From: Chloroflexota bacterium
GTDB lineage: Bacteria; Chloroflexota; Anaerolineae; UBA2200; JACIWT01
DNA length: 64,000 nt
Reading direction: 5' to 3'
Assembly: GCA_014360825.1 (NCBI GenBank)
Contig: JACIWT010000002.1
Span: 202,237 to 266,236 of the forward strand
The position numbers were made by a program, and so were the translations under genes. Within the stretch, counting starts at the first letter, position 1. The number at the start of each line of letters is the position of its first letter. A model generated the notes under the pieces. The model was not told the origin of the DNA and did not search any database. It saw only the letters and a program-made list of their open reading frames with translations. Below, piece after piece: positions 54,281-63,187 of this stretch.

Positions 54281-54562
54281 ATGAAAGTGAAGGTCGAGTT
54301 CTGTTGTGGATTGGCTCTGCGTCTGAGCAGAGAAAAGGCAGCACTCATCGAGGTGAGCGATGATGCCACTTTGCGCGATGTCTCCAAGGCTCTCGCGGAA
54401 AGGTTCCCCGCTTTTCTAGGCCCGCTCATCGTTCCAGAGACGTATGATTTGGTCAAGCCCCACTTCTTCAATGTGAACGGGCAGCGCGTCGCGCAGAGTT
54501 TAGATATCAAAGTCAAGGACAACGAACGCCTTTTGTTGATGTCCCCTGTCGCAGGGGGGTAG
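54281..54562 (+). CDS. MoaD/ThiS-family small sulphur-carrier protein
   Basis: The 93-residue beta-grasp protein ends in the Gly-Gly tail (LLLMSPVAGG) needed for thiocarboxylate formation. The rest fits MoaD: KVKVEFCCGLALRLSREKAA, DDATLRDVSKALAERFP, FNVNGQRVAQ and KVKDNERLLLM. MoaD supplies sulphur for the pterin dithiolene of molybdenum and tungsten cofactors. Its position right after the oxidoreductase gene is common and supports a dedicated cofactor role. The start ATG at 54281 has GAGGTG upstream. Confidence 0.88.
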   Translation: MKVKVEFCCGLALRLSREKAALIEVSDDATLRDVSKALAERFPAFLGPLIVPETYDLVKPHFFNVNGQRVAQSLDIKVKDNERLLLMSPVAGG

Positions 54563-54607
54563 AATTTCAGGAGAGGGAACAAGGGAGAAAGTGGGGTGTT
54601 ATAGAGA

Positions 54608-55375
54608 ATGAAATTGCAGGATAGGGTGGCGCTTATATCCGGGGGCAATTCAGGTATTGGCCGGGCCACAGCCGTGCTCTTCGCCAAAGAGGGAGCCCGA
54701 GTGAGTATTGTGGCACGTGATGAGACGCGGGGTAGTCAGACGTTGGAGGAGATTGCAAAGAGCGGTGGACAAGCCATCTTCCTTGCCTGTGACATCCGGA
54801 AAGCCGGGGATTGCCAGAAAGCCGTAGAGCGCACAATCGAGGCCTTTGGCCGCCTCGACATCCTCGTTAATAACGCCGGCGTGATCTATCCGGGCAAAAC
54901 CGTGGTAGATACTACGGAAGAAGAGTGGGATCGCACAATGGAGGTCAATGTAAAAGGCGCTTACTTGATGTCCAGATATGCCATCCCTTGGATGGTGAAG
55001 AATGGCGGCGGGGTCATCATAAATACGGCTTCCGTCTGGGGGTTAGTGGGTGGTAAGGGGGCAGCCGCCTACTGTGCTTCCAAAGGAGCGATGGTGCTCC
55101 TCACAAAGGCCATGGCCTTGGATCATGCCAGCCAGAATATCCGCGTGAACTGTATCTGCCCTGGCAGTGTGGACACGCCGATGTTGAGACAGGAGATGGA
55201 AGAATTAGGGGGCGTTGAGAAACTTCGCCCTGTATTCGAGTCTAAACACCCACTGGGCCGTATCTGCACACCTGAAGAGGTAGCCAAAGCAGCCCTTTAC
55301 CTGGCTTCCGATGACTCAACCTTTGTTACCGGGTGTTCTTTGGTTATCGATGGTGGCCGTACCGCAGGTGGATGA
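54608..55375 (+). CDS. Short-chain dehydrogenase/reductase (SDR)
   Basis: The 255-residue classical SDR has the cofactor motif SGGNSGIGRATAVLFAKEGA, NNAGVIYPG, catalytic Ser in NTASVWGLVGG, YxxxK in YCASKGAMV and the C-terminal FVTGCSLVIDGGRTAGG. The Rossmann loop ends with ARDETRG, whose Arg may favour NADP. It probably oxidises or reduces a hydroxy/keto intermediate in this island; the substrate is unknown. Confidence 0.9.
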   Translation: MKLQDRVALISGGNSGIGRATAVLFAKEGARVSIVARDETRGSQTLEEIAKSGGQAIFLACDIRKAGDCQKAVERTIEAFGRLDILVNNAGVIYPGKTVVDTTEEEWDRTMEVNVKGAYLMSRYAIPWMVKNGGGVIINTASVWGLVGGKGAAAYCASKGAMVLLTKAMALDHASQNIRVNCICPGSVDTPMLRQEMEELGGVEKLRPVFESKHPLGRICTPEEVAKAALYLASDDSTFVTGCSLVIDGGRTAGG

Positions 55376-55461
55376 CGCCTTTTAGAAGTTAGAGACCACG
55401 CGGTTGTGGCGAGTCCCTCTATGTGCACAGCGTCCTCTGTGATCTTAGGAGGTGTTCTGAG

Positions 55462-56454
55462 ATGAAACTCCGTGTGCTGACGCAAGCCGATGTAAAGCAG
55501 GCCATCTCTATGCCCCAGGCCATCGAGGCGGTGAAAAGGGCTTTCGCCCAATTATCGGCTGGCCGCGCCAATGTGCCCCTGCGCACCCAACTAGCCGTGC
55601 CAAAGCACAATGGAGTGGCCATCTTTATGCCCGCCTATCTGGAAGAGACCGATTCCATGGCCGTGAAGATCGTCTCCGTCTTCCCAGGTAATGTGGATAT
55701 GGGGTTGCCCACCATCCACGCCTTGGTCATCGTGGTGGATACAGCCACCGGCCAGCCAATCGCAGCTATGGATGCCACCTATCTGACCGCCTTGCGCACC
55801 GGAGCCGCCTCCGGTGTAGCCACCGACCTTCTGGCCCGCCGCGATGCCAGCCGAGTGGCCATCTTCGGCACGGGGACACAGGGTCGCACCCAACTGCAGG
55901 GAGTGTGCGAAGTCCGCGACATCACCCGAGTCTGGGTCTACGACCGGGTTCGCCATAGGGCCGAGCAATACGCGGCAGAAATGAAATGCCGGGGCGGGCG
56001 GATCCCCGCCGATATTATCGTGGCCGATTCCCCCGCCGAAGCGGTGGCCGAAGCGGACATTATCTGTACGGCCACCACCTCTACCACCCCTGTCTTCAGC
56101 GATGCCCACCTAAAGCCGGGTGTGCACATCAACGGCATCGGTTCCTACAACCCTCAAATGCAAGAAGTGGATGAAGCCACCGTCGCCAGGGCCAAGATCG
56201 TGGTGGATTCCCGTTTGGCCTGCTTGGCCGAGACCGGAGATCTCGTCATCCCCATAAGCAAAGGACTCATTTCTGAGAAAGACGTTCACGCTGAGTTAGG
56301 CGAGATCATCTTGGGATGGAAGCCTGGGCGCGAGAAAGAGGATGAGGTAACCTTTTTCAAATCGGTGGGCAATGCGGTCCAAGATGTTGCGGTGGCTCAG
56401 GTGGCCCTTTCGGTCGCGGACGAGAGGGGGCTGGGCATTCAAGTAGAGTTGTGA
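55462..56454 (+). CDS. Ornithine cyclodeaminase/mu-crystallin family, probable pyrroline-2-carboxylate reductase
   Basis: The 330-residue protein has the NAD(P)-binding motif VAIFGTGTQGRTQLQG near residue 128 and the family's ATYLTALRTGAASGVATDLL near residue 100. It belongs to the ornithine cyclodeaminase/mu-crystallin family, which includes the reductase of pyrroline-2-carboxylate to L-proline in 3-hydroxyproline degradation. With aconitase X (a cis-3-hydroxyproline dehydratase in characterised bacteria) in the same operon, that activity is favoured. Start ATG 55462 has AGGAGG about 9 bases upstream. Alanine dehydrogenase or ornithine cyclodeaminase activities are alternatives. It is the last gene of the island. 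Confidence 0.88.
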   Translation: MKLRVLTQADVKQAISMPQAIEAVKRAFAQLSAGRANVPLRTQLAVPKHNGVAIFMPAYLEETDSMAVKIVSVFPGNVDMGLPTIHALVIVVDTATGQPIAAMDATYLTALRTGAASGVATDLLARRDASRVAIFGTGTQGRTQLQGVCEVRDITRVWVYDRVRHRAEQYAAEMKCRGGRIPADIIVADSPAEAVAEADIICTATTSTTPVFSDAHLKPGVHINGIGSYNPQMQEVDEATVARAKIVVDSRLACLAETGDLVIPISKGLISEKDVHAELGEIILGWKPGREKEDEVTFFKSVGNAVQDVAVAQVALSVADERGLGIQVEL

Positions 56455-56901
56455 GGCTCAGCGAAGCAATTTGGGAAGTTCTCCTCGGCTCTATCGCGAA
56501 CTAATGGGCATTCTCAAACACCCCTGGCAGACCTCAAACCTGTAACCCCATTGTTCACAGCGTGGCGCTCTACCCCCGATGAGCTGGAATGCTCTGTGAC
56601 ACCCATTTAACTGGACGATGATCGTATCGTTCAGGAGGATTGTCGTCCAATTGTCCGCTTTTTGTCTGGTTCCCGACCGATTCCTGTCAGGCAAGAAACG
56701 CTCATTGGGTTATAATAAAGGGAATTGAGCCTCTGGGTTCTCCAAACGCTTTTGATATATGAACCCTTTTGGCACATTTATGCCTCCGTATTATAATTGC
56801 GCTCGTGATCGGCAGCGCGGATGTACGCATAGGCTGGGCTGCCGACTTTCACGTGGAATGATAGCGAAACGACACTATGGTGCTAAGCAGAGTGGCTAGC
56901 G
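56455..56901. other. Intergenic region between the catabolic island and the P-type ATPase
   Basis: About 450 bases without a convincing gene. It contains a good promoter for the ATPase at 56769-56797, an additional TATAATAAA about 55 bases upstream without a clear -35, and in the leader a stem TCGGCAGC (56809-56816) with GCTGCCGA (56838-56845) around a 21-base loop. No terminator was seen after the ornithine-cyclodeaminase-family gene. Confidence 0.5.
56769..56797 (+). promoter_or_regulatory. Sigma-70-type promoter of the P-type ATPase
   Basis: TTGGCA (56769-56774) and a perfect TATAAT (56792-56797) are separated by 17 bases. The leader would be about 98 bases long and include a small hairpin. 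Confidence 0.75.
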
Positions 56902-59658
56902 ATGAGGGAACATATCTGGCATGCTAAGAAAGTCCGTGAAGTCCTCGATCATTGGGGAGTAGACCCCCAACAGGGTCTGGACTCAGAAACTGCCCGGACA
57001 CGGCTGGCGGAATGGGGCCCCAACCTCCTTCAGGCAAAGGCGAAGGCCAGCCCCTTAGAACAATTCGTTCGTCAGTTTACGGATTTCATTGTATTGGTGC
57101 TCATTGGTGCGGCCCTCCTCTCCGGGCCCCTGCTTGGGGAGTGGACCGATGCCATCGCCATTTTGGCCATCGTGTTTCTCAATGCCACGCTGGGCTTCAT
57201 CCAGGAATACCGTGCTGAGCGCGCCTTGGAGGCCCTGAAAGAGTTGACTGCCCCGATGGCCACTGTCCTACGTCAAGGCGAGACCACAACCATCCCGGCC
57301 AAAGAGGTAGTCCCCGGCGATATCATTCTCCTGGAAACAGGTTCCCTGGTCCCGGCGGATGCACGGCTAATAGAAGCCCATAACCTACGTACCAACGAGT
57401 CCTCGCTGACCGGGGAGTCCACGCCAGTGGAGAAAGTGGCCAACGAAACCCTGGATGAACAAACGCCCCTGGGCGACCGCCGCAATATGGTCCACTCCAG
57501 CACCGTTGTTGTGTATGGCAAGGGTCGTGCCGTCGTCACAGCCACGGGGATGAACACGGAACTGGGCAAGATTGCCGGGATGTTGCAGGAAATCGGCGAG
57601 GAACAGACGCCCCTGCAGCAAGAACTGGACCGAGTGGGCAAATTGCTGGTTTATGGCTGCCTGACCATCGTAGCAGTGGTCTTTGGGTTGGGGCTCATAC
57701 ACCAAGAACCCCCGCTGGAGATGTTCCTGGTAGCGATCAGCCTGGCGGTGGCCGCGATTCCAGAGGGCCTGCCAGCAGTGGTTACGATTGCCCTGGCCTT
57801 GGGTGTGCAGCGCATGGTGAAGCGCAACGCCCTGGTTCGCCGGCTGCCATCGGTGGAGACGCTGGGCGCGGCCACCGTGATCTGCGCCGATAAGACGGGC
57901 ACACTCACCGAGAACAAGATGACTGTCCGCCAGGTGGTTACAGCCAACCACAACATCTACGTCACGGGCGAAGGCTATATGCCAGAAGGGCGTTTTGAGG
58001 TGGACTCCGGGCCCTTGAGCGTTGACCACTGTGATCTCCAACTCGTCCTCAAGATCGGGGCTCTGTGCAACAACGCCGAACTGAAAGCGCCAAGCAGCGG
58101 TGGCGACTGGACCGTACGTGGTGACCCGACCGAAGCCGCCCTGCTCGTCTCGGCTGCCAAGGCCCATATCTCCCTATCGGCATTAGAACATGACTATCCG
58201 TTTGTGGAAGAGATACCCTTCGATGCACGGCGCAAGCGGATGACCATTGTGCGAGCGGTGAGCGATGACCAAAACGCGCCTCCAGACGTAAATTGTCAGG
58301 CCCTCTCCAAAGGAAGGCGTGTGGCCTTTGTCAAAGGCGCGCCAGATCTCGTGTTGGAGTTGTGCACCCACATTTACGTGGACGGCAAGGTCGAAAGGCT
58401 GTCTGACCGAAAACGGCAACAACTTCTGGAGACCAATAGCCAATTGGCTGGTCAGGCGTTGCGCCTATTGGCCATGGCCTATCGGCCATTGGATAGCGAC
58501 GGCCCTTACACCGCCGAGAATATCGAGCGGGATTTGATTTTCGCCGGGATGCAGGCCATGATAGACCCACCGCGTAGTGAAGCCAAAGCAGCCGTGGACA
58601 AATGCAAGCGGGCTGGCATCGAAGTGGTGATGATCACTGGCGACCATCGTAACACGGCCGTTGCCATTGCCCGTGAGTTGGGCCTCTACAAAGAGGGTGA
58701 TCTGGCGCTCACCGGGGCAGATTTGGACAAAATCGGCGATTCAGAACTCGAACAGATAATAGAGCGCGTCCGCGTCTACGCCCGCGTGTCGCCGGAACAC
58801 AAATTGCGCATTGTGCGGGCTTGGAAAGCGCGAGGCCACATCGTCGCTATGACCGGCGATGGCGTGAACGATGCCCCGGCCCTGAAGGAATCCGACATCG
58901 GCATCGCCATGGGGATCACGGGGACGGATGTGTCAAAAGAGTCTTCGGATATGATACTGGCCGACGACAACTTTGCTTCTATTGTGGCCGCAATCGAAGA
59001 GGGGCGGGCCATCTTCGATAATATCCGCCGGTTCATCCATTACCTGCTCTCCTGCAATATCGGCGAGGTGATGACCCTTTTCGTGTCCTCGCTGATCCCT
59101 GGATTTCCATTGCCCCTCTTGCCCATCCAGATCCTGTGGATCAACCTGGCGACGGACAGCGTGCCCGCCTTGGCATTGGGTGTGGAACCGGCCGAGCCCG
59201 GTATTATGGAGCGGCCACCCCGCCCGGCCCGAGAGACCATCATCACCAGGGGGATTGCCAGCGTGATGGGGTTCCAGGGGTTGCTGATCGGCCTGCTGAC
59301 TCTGGGAGCCTTCGCCATCGAGTATTATCTGGTCGGTGGCGGGGTGGAGCGGGCGCGGGTGATGGCCTTTTCCGCAACCATCTTCGCGCAGAACCTGCAC
59401 GCTTTCAACTGTCGTAGCCAGCGACATTCGCTGTTACGGCTTGGGCCATTTTCCAACCCTTGGCTGGTTGTGGCATTCCTTCTGGTGGTCATCAGCGAGA
59501 TGGCCATCATCTACCTGCCCTTCTTCCAGCCGGTTTTCGCCACGATGCCCCTCTCGCTCCAAGACTGGGGGATCGTGATCGGACTGGGTAGTATCCCCCT
59601 GATAGTGATGGAGGCAGTGAAGTTATTGCGAGCATGGCGCGAGAAGAGAAGGTGCTGA
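56902..59658 (+). CDS. P-type cation ATPase, Ca2+-type (P2A, PacL-like)
   Basis: The 918-residue pump has an N-terminal cation-ATPase domain (HWGVDPQQGLDSETARTRLA), TGES actuator motif (SSLTGESTPVEKVA), M4 motif PEGLPAVVTIALALG, phosphorylation site ICADKTGTLTENKM, nucleotide-domain VAFVKGAPD, and hinge MTGDGVNDAPALKESDIGIAMG. About ten membrane helices are expected. The M5-M6 region with LPIQILWINLATDSVPALAL and the following C-terminal four-helix domain fit SERCA/PacL-type Ca2+ pumps more than heavy-metal ATPases. It has its own promoter and terminator and is probably a single-gene unit. Ion specificity is inferred from motifs. Confidence 0.92.
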   Translation: MREHIWHAKKVREVLDHWGVDPQQGLDSETARTRLAEWGPNLLQAKAKASPLEQFVRQFTDFIVLVLIGAALLSGPLLGEWTDAIAILAIVFLNATLGFIQEYRAERALEALKELTAPMATVLRQGETTTIPAKEVVPGDIILLETGSLVPADARLIEAHNLRTNESSLTGESTPVEKVANETLDEQTPLGDRRNMVHSSTVVVYGKGRAVVTATGMNTELGKIAGMLQEIGEEQTPLQQELDRVGKLLVYGCLTIVAVVFGLGLIHQEPPLEMFLVAISLAVAAIPEGLPAVVTIALALGVQRMVKRNALVRRLPSVETLGAATVICADKTGTLTENKMTVRQVVTANHNIYVTGEGYMPEGRFEVDSGPLSVDHCDLQLVLKIGALCNNAELKAPSSGGDWTVRGDPTEAALLVSAAKAHISLSALEHDYPFVEEIPFDARRKRMTIVRAVSDDQNAPPDVNCQALSKGRRVAFVKGAPDLVLELCTHIYVDGKVERLSDRKRQQLLETNSQLAGQALRLLAMAYRPLDSDGPYTAENIERDLIFAGMQAMIDPPRSEAKAAVDKCKRAGIEVVMITGDHRNTAVAIARELGLYKEGDLALTGADLDKIGDSELEQIIERVRVYARVSPEHKLRIVRAWKARGHIVAMTGDGVNDAPALKESDIGIAMGITGTDVSKESSDMILADDNFASIVAAIEEGRAIFDNIRRFIHYLLSCNIGEVMTLFVSSLIPGFPLPLLPIQILWINLATDSVPALALGVEPAEPGIMERPPRPARETIITRGIASVMGFQGLLIGLLTLGAFAIEYYLVGGGVERARVMAFSATIFAQNLHAFNCRSQRHSLLRLGPFSNPWLVVAFLLVVISEMAIIYLPFFQPVFATMPLSLQDWGIVIGLGSIPLIVMEAVKLLRAWREKRRC

Positions 59659-59676
59659 AATTGTTGTCTACCCAAC

Positions 59677-59706
59677 AAAAAGCCGGAGCCAACGCCCCGG
59701 CTTTTT
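59677..59706. terminator. Bidirectional terminator between the ATPase and ECF genes
   Basis: The stem AAAAAGCCGG pairs with CCGGCTTTTT around a short GC-rich loop. It gives a T run in both directions and separates the plus-strand ATPase from the convergent ECF operon. Confidence 0.88.
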
Positions 59707-59736
59707 GTCTTTGTGATGGTGCTTCCCTTGACCCGC

Positions 59737-60612
59737 CTACGTTCTTGCCATCTGCAATAACCACTCTGGCACCCAGAACTTGCCCCATCCCAGAATGCTC
59801 AGCGCCGTAGAGAGCAGGAAGATGCCCACGCTGATGGCGATGAGGATTTTGTCGCGGCGCTGGTAGGTGAGTTGATGTAGCCAGGTGCGGCGTGCCACGC
59901 CAAAGGCTCGCAGGTCCATAGCGTCGGCTATCTCCTCGCCGCCGACGATGGCACCGATAGTTACCGGCACAATGAGTGGGGCAAGTTTGCGAATCTGGCT
60001 CACGATGCCCCCCTCGAGGCGCTCCAGTTCGTACCCGCGTGCCTTCTGGGCATCGAGGGTGATCGAGAAGTCACGGCCCAGTGTGGGTACGAAGCGGAAA
60101 GCCAGGTCGGTGGCGTAGGCAAATTTGTCGGGCAAGCCCAGGCCGCGGAAGGTGACACCGTAGAGCCGGGGGTCCACAGTGTAGGGAATGATGATAGCCA
60201 GTCCGCTGATGGCCAGCATACGCGTCATCTGGCTGAGGCCGAACATGACGCGCTCGGCGGTGACGGGGAAATTGATCTCGCGCCCGAGAATGGGGAGGGT
60301 GAAAGAGGGGAGATAGAAGAGCACGTGCTCCTCGGTATAAACACCGGTCCCCCCTCTTCCAGTCACGAACGCGAGCAGGGTCAGGAAGGTGATGAACCCC
60401 CCAACCAGAATCCATACCCGCCGGGTTTCACGAAAGGTGAGCCTAGCCAGCACGAACTGGCCCAAGGAGACGGCCAGGAAAAGCAACATCACCCGCAGGT
60501 CCCAGAACTGGATGATCGAGAACAGCATACACAGCATGAAGATGAGACGGGCCCGAGGGTCCAGTTTCTGGATGATGGTATTCCGTTCCCGATATCTCCA
60601 GGTGACCAGCAT
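59737..60612 (-). CDS. ecfT: ECF transporter transmembrane protein EcfT
   Basis: The 291-residue protein is a CbiQ/EcfT family membrane component. It begins VTWRYRERNTIIQKLDPRAR, has four to six hydrophobic helices, and carries two coupling-helix motifs: AQKARGYELERLEGG near residue 180 and DAMDLRAFGVARRTWLH near residue 230, both with the Ala-Arg-Gly-type contacts for the ATPases. Its ATG directly follows the stop of the S-component gene (TAAATG), so the two are coupled. Confidence 0.9.
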   Translation of the reverse strand: MLVTWRYRERNTIIQKLDPRARLIFMLCMLFSIIQFWDLRVMLLFLAVSLGQFVLARLTFRETRRVWILVGGFITFLTLLAFVTGRGGTGVYTEEHVLFYLPSFTLPILGREINFPVTAERVMFGLSQMTRMLAISGLAIIIPYTVDPRLYGVTFRGLGLPDKFAYATDLAFRFVPTLGRDFSITLDAQKARGYELERLEGGIVSQIRKLAPLIVPVTIGAIVGGEEIADAMDLRAFGVARRTWLHQLTYQRRDKILIAISVGIFLLSTALSILGWGKFWVPEWLLQMART

Positions 60613-61497
60613 TTACCGGCCCGTCCTCTGAGCGACAGCGAAATAGGCCACCAGCAAGATGGGCAACAGGATGACCATATTGAGGATGTTCGGCACCGCT
60701 GCGGGCATGAACTCGCCGATGACTGCGGTCATCAGGCTGTAGCCGTTGATCCAGATGTCGGCGATAGCGGCGAAGCCGATGCCGATGATCACCCCCAGCG
60801 CGCCCCATACCTCTGCGGCGGCTACATCCAGGTGGAAGCGTTCCAACAGGAAGCGGCCTGCGATTATCAGCACGCCGGCGATGACGGCTGCCCAAGACCA
60901 GAAACTGAAGTCCTCGATCTCGCCTGTCCAGGGGCCGATCACCTTTGGATTGATGAACACGAGTGCCGCGAAGATGGCCAGCAGGACGATGGTGACGACG
61001 GTCAGCGTGTTCAGGCTGCGCTTCTTGTCAGCGAAGAGGAGGACCAAACCGGGGACAAAGCCCATCAGGCCGTTGCCCATGTCCCAGGCCGGATAGACAC
61101 CCCAGCCGCTGAGGAAGTCACCCAGGATATTGCCAGCCGCGCCGGTGAAGAAGCCCACCACCGGGCCAAAAATATACCCGAAGAAGATGGGGATCACCAC
61201 CGCCGGGCGCAGGGCTACTTGGCTGACGGACGGCATAGGGATGGTGTTGAAGACCCAGCAGAAAACCCCATAAAGCGCGGCGCCGAGAGCCATGTAAACC
61301 ACCTGGCGGGTTCCAACCTCCCAGGCTTTATTGTCCGCCGTGGCGAAGTAAATGATGAAGATGAGCACCGCACCAATGGCCACGAAGACGGCCCACATGA
61401 TCCCCTGGAGTTGGCCTCCCGAAGCGATATTGACGAGAAGCATGAGGGCAATGAGCAAAACGAAGACGGCCACCCAGGTCAATAATTTGTTCTGCAT
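60613..61497 (-). CDS. ECF transporter substrate-binding (S) component, substrate unknown
   Basis: The 294-residue protein has about eight hydrophobic helices. The region PAVVIPIFFGYIFGPVVGFF followed by AGNILGDFLSGWGVYPAWDMGN resembles S components that bind a vitamin or other micronutrient. It is longer than the usual 180-200 residues and the last part adds two or three helices (EVWGALGVIIGIGFAAIADIW). I start at the ATG at 61495-61497, with AGGAG 7 bases upstream; another ATG six bases earlier is too close to it. No riboswitch was seen that would name the substrate. Confidence 0.78.
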   Translation of the reverse strand: MQNKLLTWVAVFVLLIALMLLVNIASGGQLQGIMWAVFVAIGAVLIFIIYFATADNKAWEVGTRQVVYMALGAALYGVFCWVFNTIPMPSVSQVALRPAVVIPIFFGYIFGPVVGFFTGAAGNILGDFLSGWGVYPAWDMGNGLMGFVPGLVLLFADKKRSLNTLTVVTIVLLAIFAALVFINPKVIGPWTGEIEDFSFWSWAAVIAGVLIIAGRFLLERFHLDVAAAEVWGALGVIIGIGFAAIADIWINGYSLMTAVIGEFMPAAVPNILNMVILLPILLVAYFAVAQRTGR

Positions 61498-61561
61498 CTC
61501 CATTCTCCTTTCTTGATTTTATTTGGTTTGACCCCGCCACCCTCCACGCGGAGTTAAGCCA

Positions 61562-63187
61562 CTACGTTCCGGAGCAGCGAGCCAGCGCTTCGGCGCGCAT
61601 GAATCGTCCCGTGCGTCCCAGTGCTTCCAGATTGGCTTGCAGGAGCGATGTCGGATACAAGTGACATTCTCTTAACAGTTCGGGATCCGAAAGCACCTCC
61701 TCCGGCTTCCCGTCGCCGACGATGCGTCCCTCATCCATGAGGACCACCCGGTTGGCGTAACTGACCGCCAAATCGAGGTCATGGGTGATGAAAAGAATAG
61801 CCGAGAAGTAAGGCAATCGCAGGATACAATCCATGAATTCCATGTAATTGCGGTAATCCTGTCCGGCGGTAGGCTCATCCATTGCCAGTATGCGCGAGCG
61901 CATAGCCAAGATCGCAGCGATGCTAACCCGCTTCTGCTGGCCGAAACTGAGGGCCAGGGGCGGGTAGTTCTCCAGTCCCCTCAGGTTCAGGGTGCGCACC
62001 GCCTCCGCCACGCCCTCCTCGATGTCCTGCGCGCTGTAGCCCAAGTTGCGCGGACCGAAAGCCAGTTCTTCTCGCACCGTCGGCGCGAAGAGCATGTGGC
62101 TGGGGCTCTGGAAGACGTAGCCCAGGGTGCGCGCCAGTTGCGCCGTGCTCGTCTGGCGCGTATCCTGCCCGGCCACGATGACCTGACCCACGGTGGGCTT
62201 CAGCAAGCCGATGGCATGTTTCACCAGTGTGGTCTTGCCCGCGCCATTGGGGCCGAGGATGGCGAGCACGTCGCCGGAACGGATGGTGAGGTTGATATCG
62301 CGCAGGGCAGTGAGACCATCTTGATAGGCGAAGGTAACGTTGTCAAACACGACCAATGGCTCGCCCGCGCTGACTTGGGCAGTAAAGGCTGCGGCGGATT
62401 CCATCTCGGACTCGATTTCCTTGGCCTTCTCCATCACCAGCGGCGCAGGCAACTTCACCTCACCGTATTCGACGGCGCGGGCGAAGCCGTCCAGGTCACC
62501 GAAGTAGCGCTGCTGGCCTTGCACCAGAAAGAGCGCCTTGTCGGGTCTGATGGAGAGCACATCCTCGACGCGGTGCTCGATGATGATGATCGTGCGCCCC
62601 TCGTCGGCCAAGCGGCGTATCATCGCCAACGCCTCGTGGGCACTGAATGGATCGAGGTTGGCGAGCGGCTCGTCGAGGAGGAGGATGGAGGGTCGCATGG
62701 CAAGCGTGCCGGCAATGGCGACCTTTTGCTTCTCGCCGCCGGAGAGGTAGAACGTCTCGCGGTCGCGCAGGTGGTCAATGCGCAGATAGTCCAGCGTTTC
62801 CTCGACGGTATCTATGATCTTCTCGCGGGGCCAGCCCAGATTTTCCAGCCCGAAAGCCACTTCATCGAGCACGCAACTGCCCATGATCTGCTTCTCGGGG
62901 TCCTGGAGCACCGTGCCGACGATGCGGGAGATATCGGCTAATTTCATGCTGGTAGTCTCTTGACCGTAGAGGAGGACGCGACCGCGGAGGTCGCCCTTGT
63001 AACTGCGGGGGATGAGGCCGTTGATGCAGCGCATCAGGGTGGTCTTGCCGCAGCCGCTGGCCCCGGCCACCAGCAATATCTCGCCGGGCCAGAGTTCAAA
63101 CGAGATGTCCTGGATGGCCTGGTCGAGGCGAGTGTGATAGCGAAAGGACAGATTCTCGACAATAACAGCAGGTGTATCTGTGGCCAA
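61562..63187 (-). CDS. ECF transporter ATPase with two fused ABC domains
   Basis: The 541-residue protein joins two ABC ATPase domains, equivalent to EcfA and EcfA'. The first (1 to about 235) has GASGCGKTT, LSGGEKQKVAIAGTLAM and LLLDEPLANLD. The second (about 275-520) has GPNGAGKTT, LSFGQQKRVSIAAILAM and LAMDEPTAGQD. The start is TTG at 63185-63187 with GAGGGA nine bases upstream. It precedes the S-component and EcfT genes, so the operon encodes a complete importer. Fused ATPases of this kind occur in Chloroflexi and some Firmicutes. Confidence 0.9.
   Translation of the reverse strand: MATDTPAVIVENLSFRYHTRLDQAIQDISFELWPGEILLVAGASGCGKTTLMRCINGLIPRSYKGDLRGRVLLYGQETTSMKLADISRIVGTVLQDPEKQIMGSCVLDEVAFGLENLGWPREKIIDTVEETLDYLRIDHLRDRETFYLSGGEKQKVAIAGTLAMRPSILLLDEPLANLDPFSAHEALAMIRRLADEGRTIIIIEHRVEDVLSIRPDKALFLVQGQQRYFGDLDGFARAVEYGEVKLPAPLVMEKAKEIESEMESAAAFTAQVSAGEPLVVFDNVTFAYQDGLTALRDINLTIRSGDVLAILGPNGAGKTTLVKHAIGLLKPTVGQVIVAGQDTRQTSTAQLARTLGYVFQSPSHMLFAPTVREELAFGPRNLGYSAQDIEEGVAEAVRTLNLRGLENYPPLALSFGQQKRVSIAAILAMRSRILAMDEPTAGQDYRNYMEFMDCILRLPYFSAILFITHDLDLAVSYANRVVLMDEGRIVGDGKPEEVLSDPELLRECHLYPTSLLQANLEALGRTGRFMRAEALARCSGT

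Noticed and set aside
56491..56694. 67-codon minus-strand frame in the intergenic region before the P-type ATPase
   Set aside because: It has no ribosome site, no recognisable domain, and lies alone in non-coding sequence.
60325..62941. Two plus-strand frames of 386 codons opposite the ECF genes
   Set aside because: They have low-complexity His/Asp/Glu/Gln-rich composition typical of antisense frames, while the minus strand encodes well-conserved transporter proteins.
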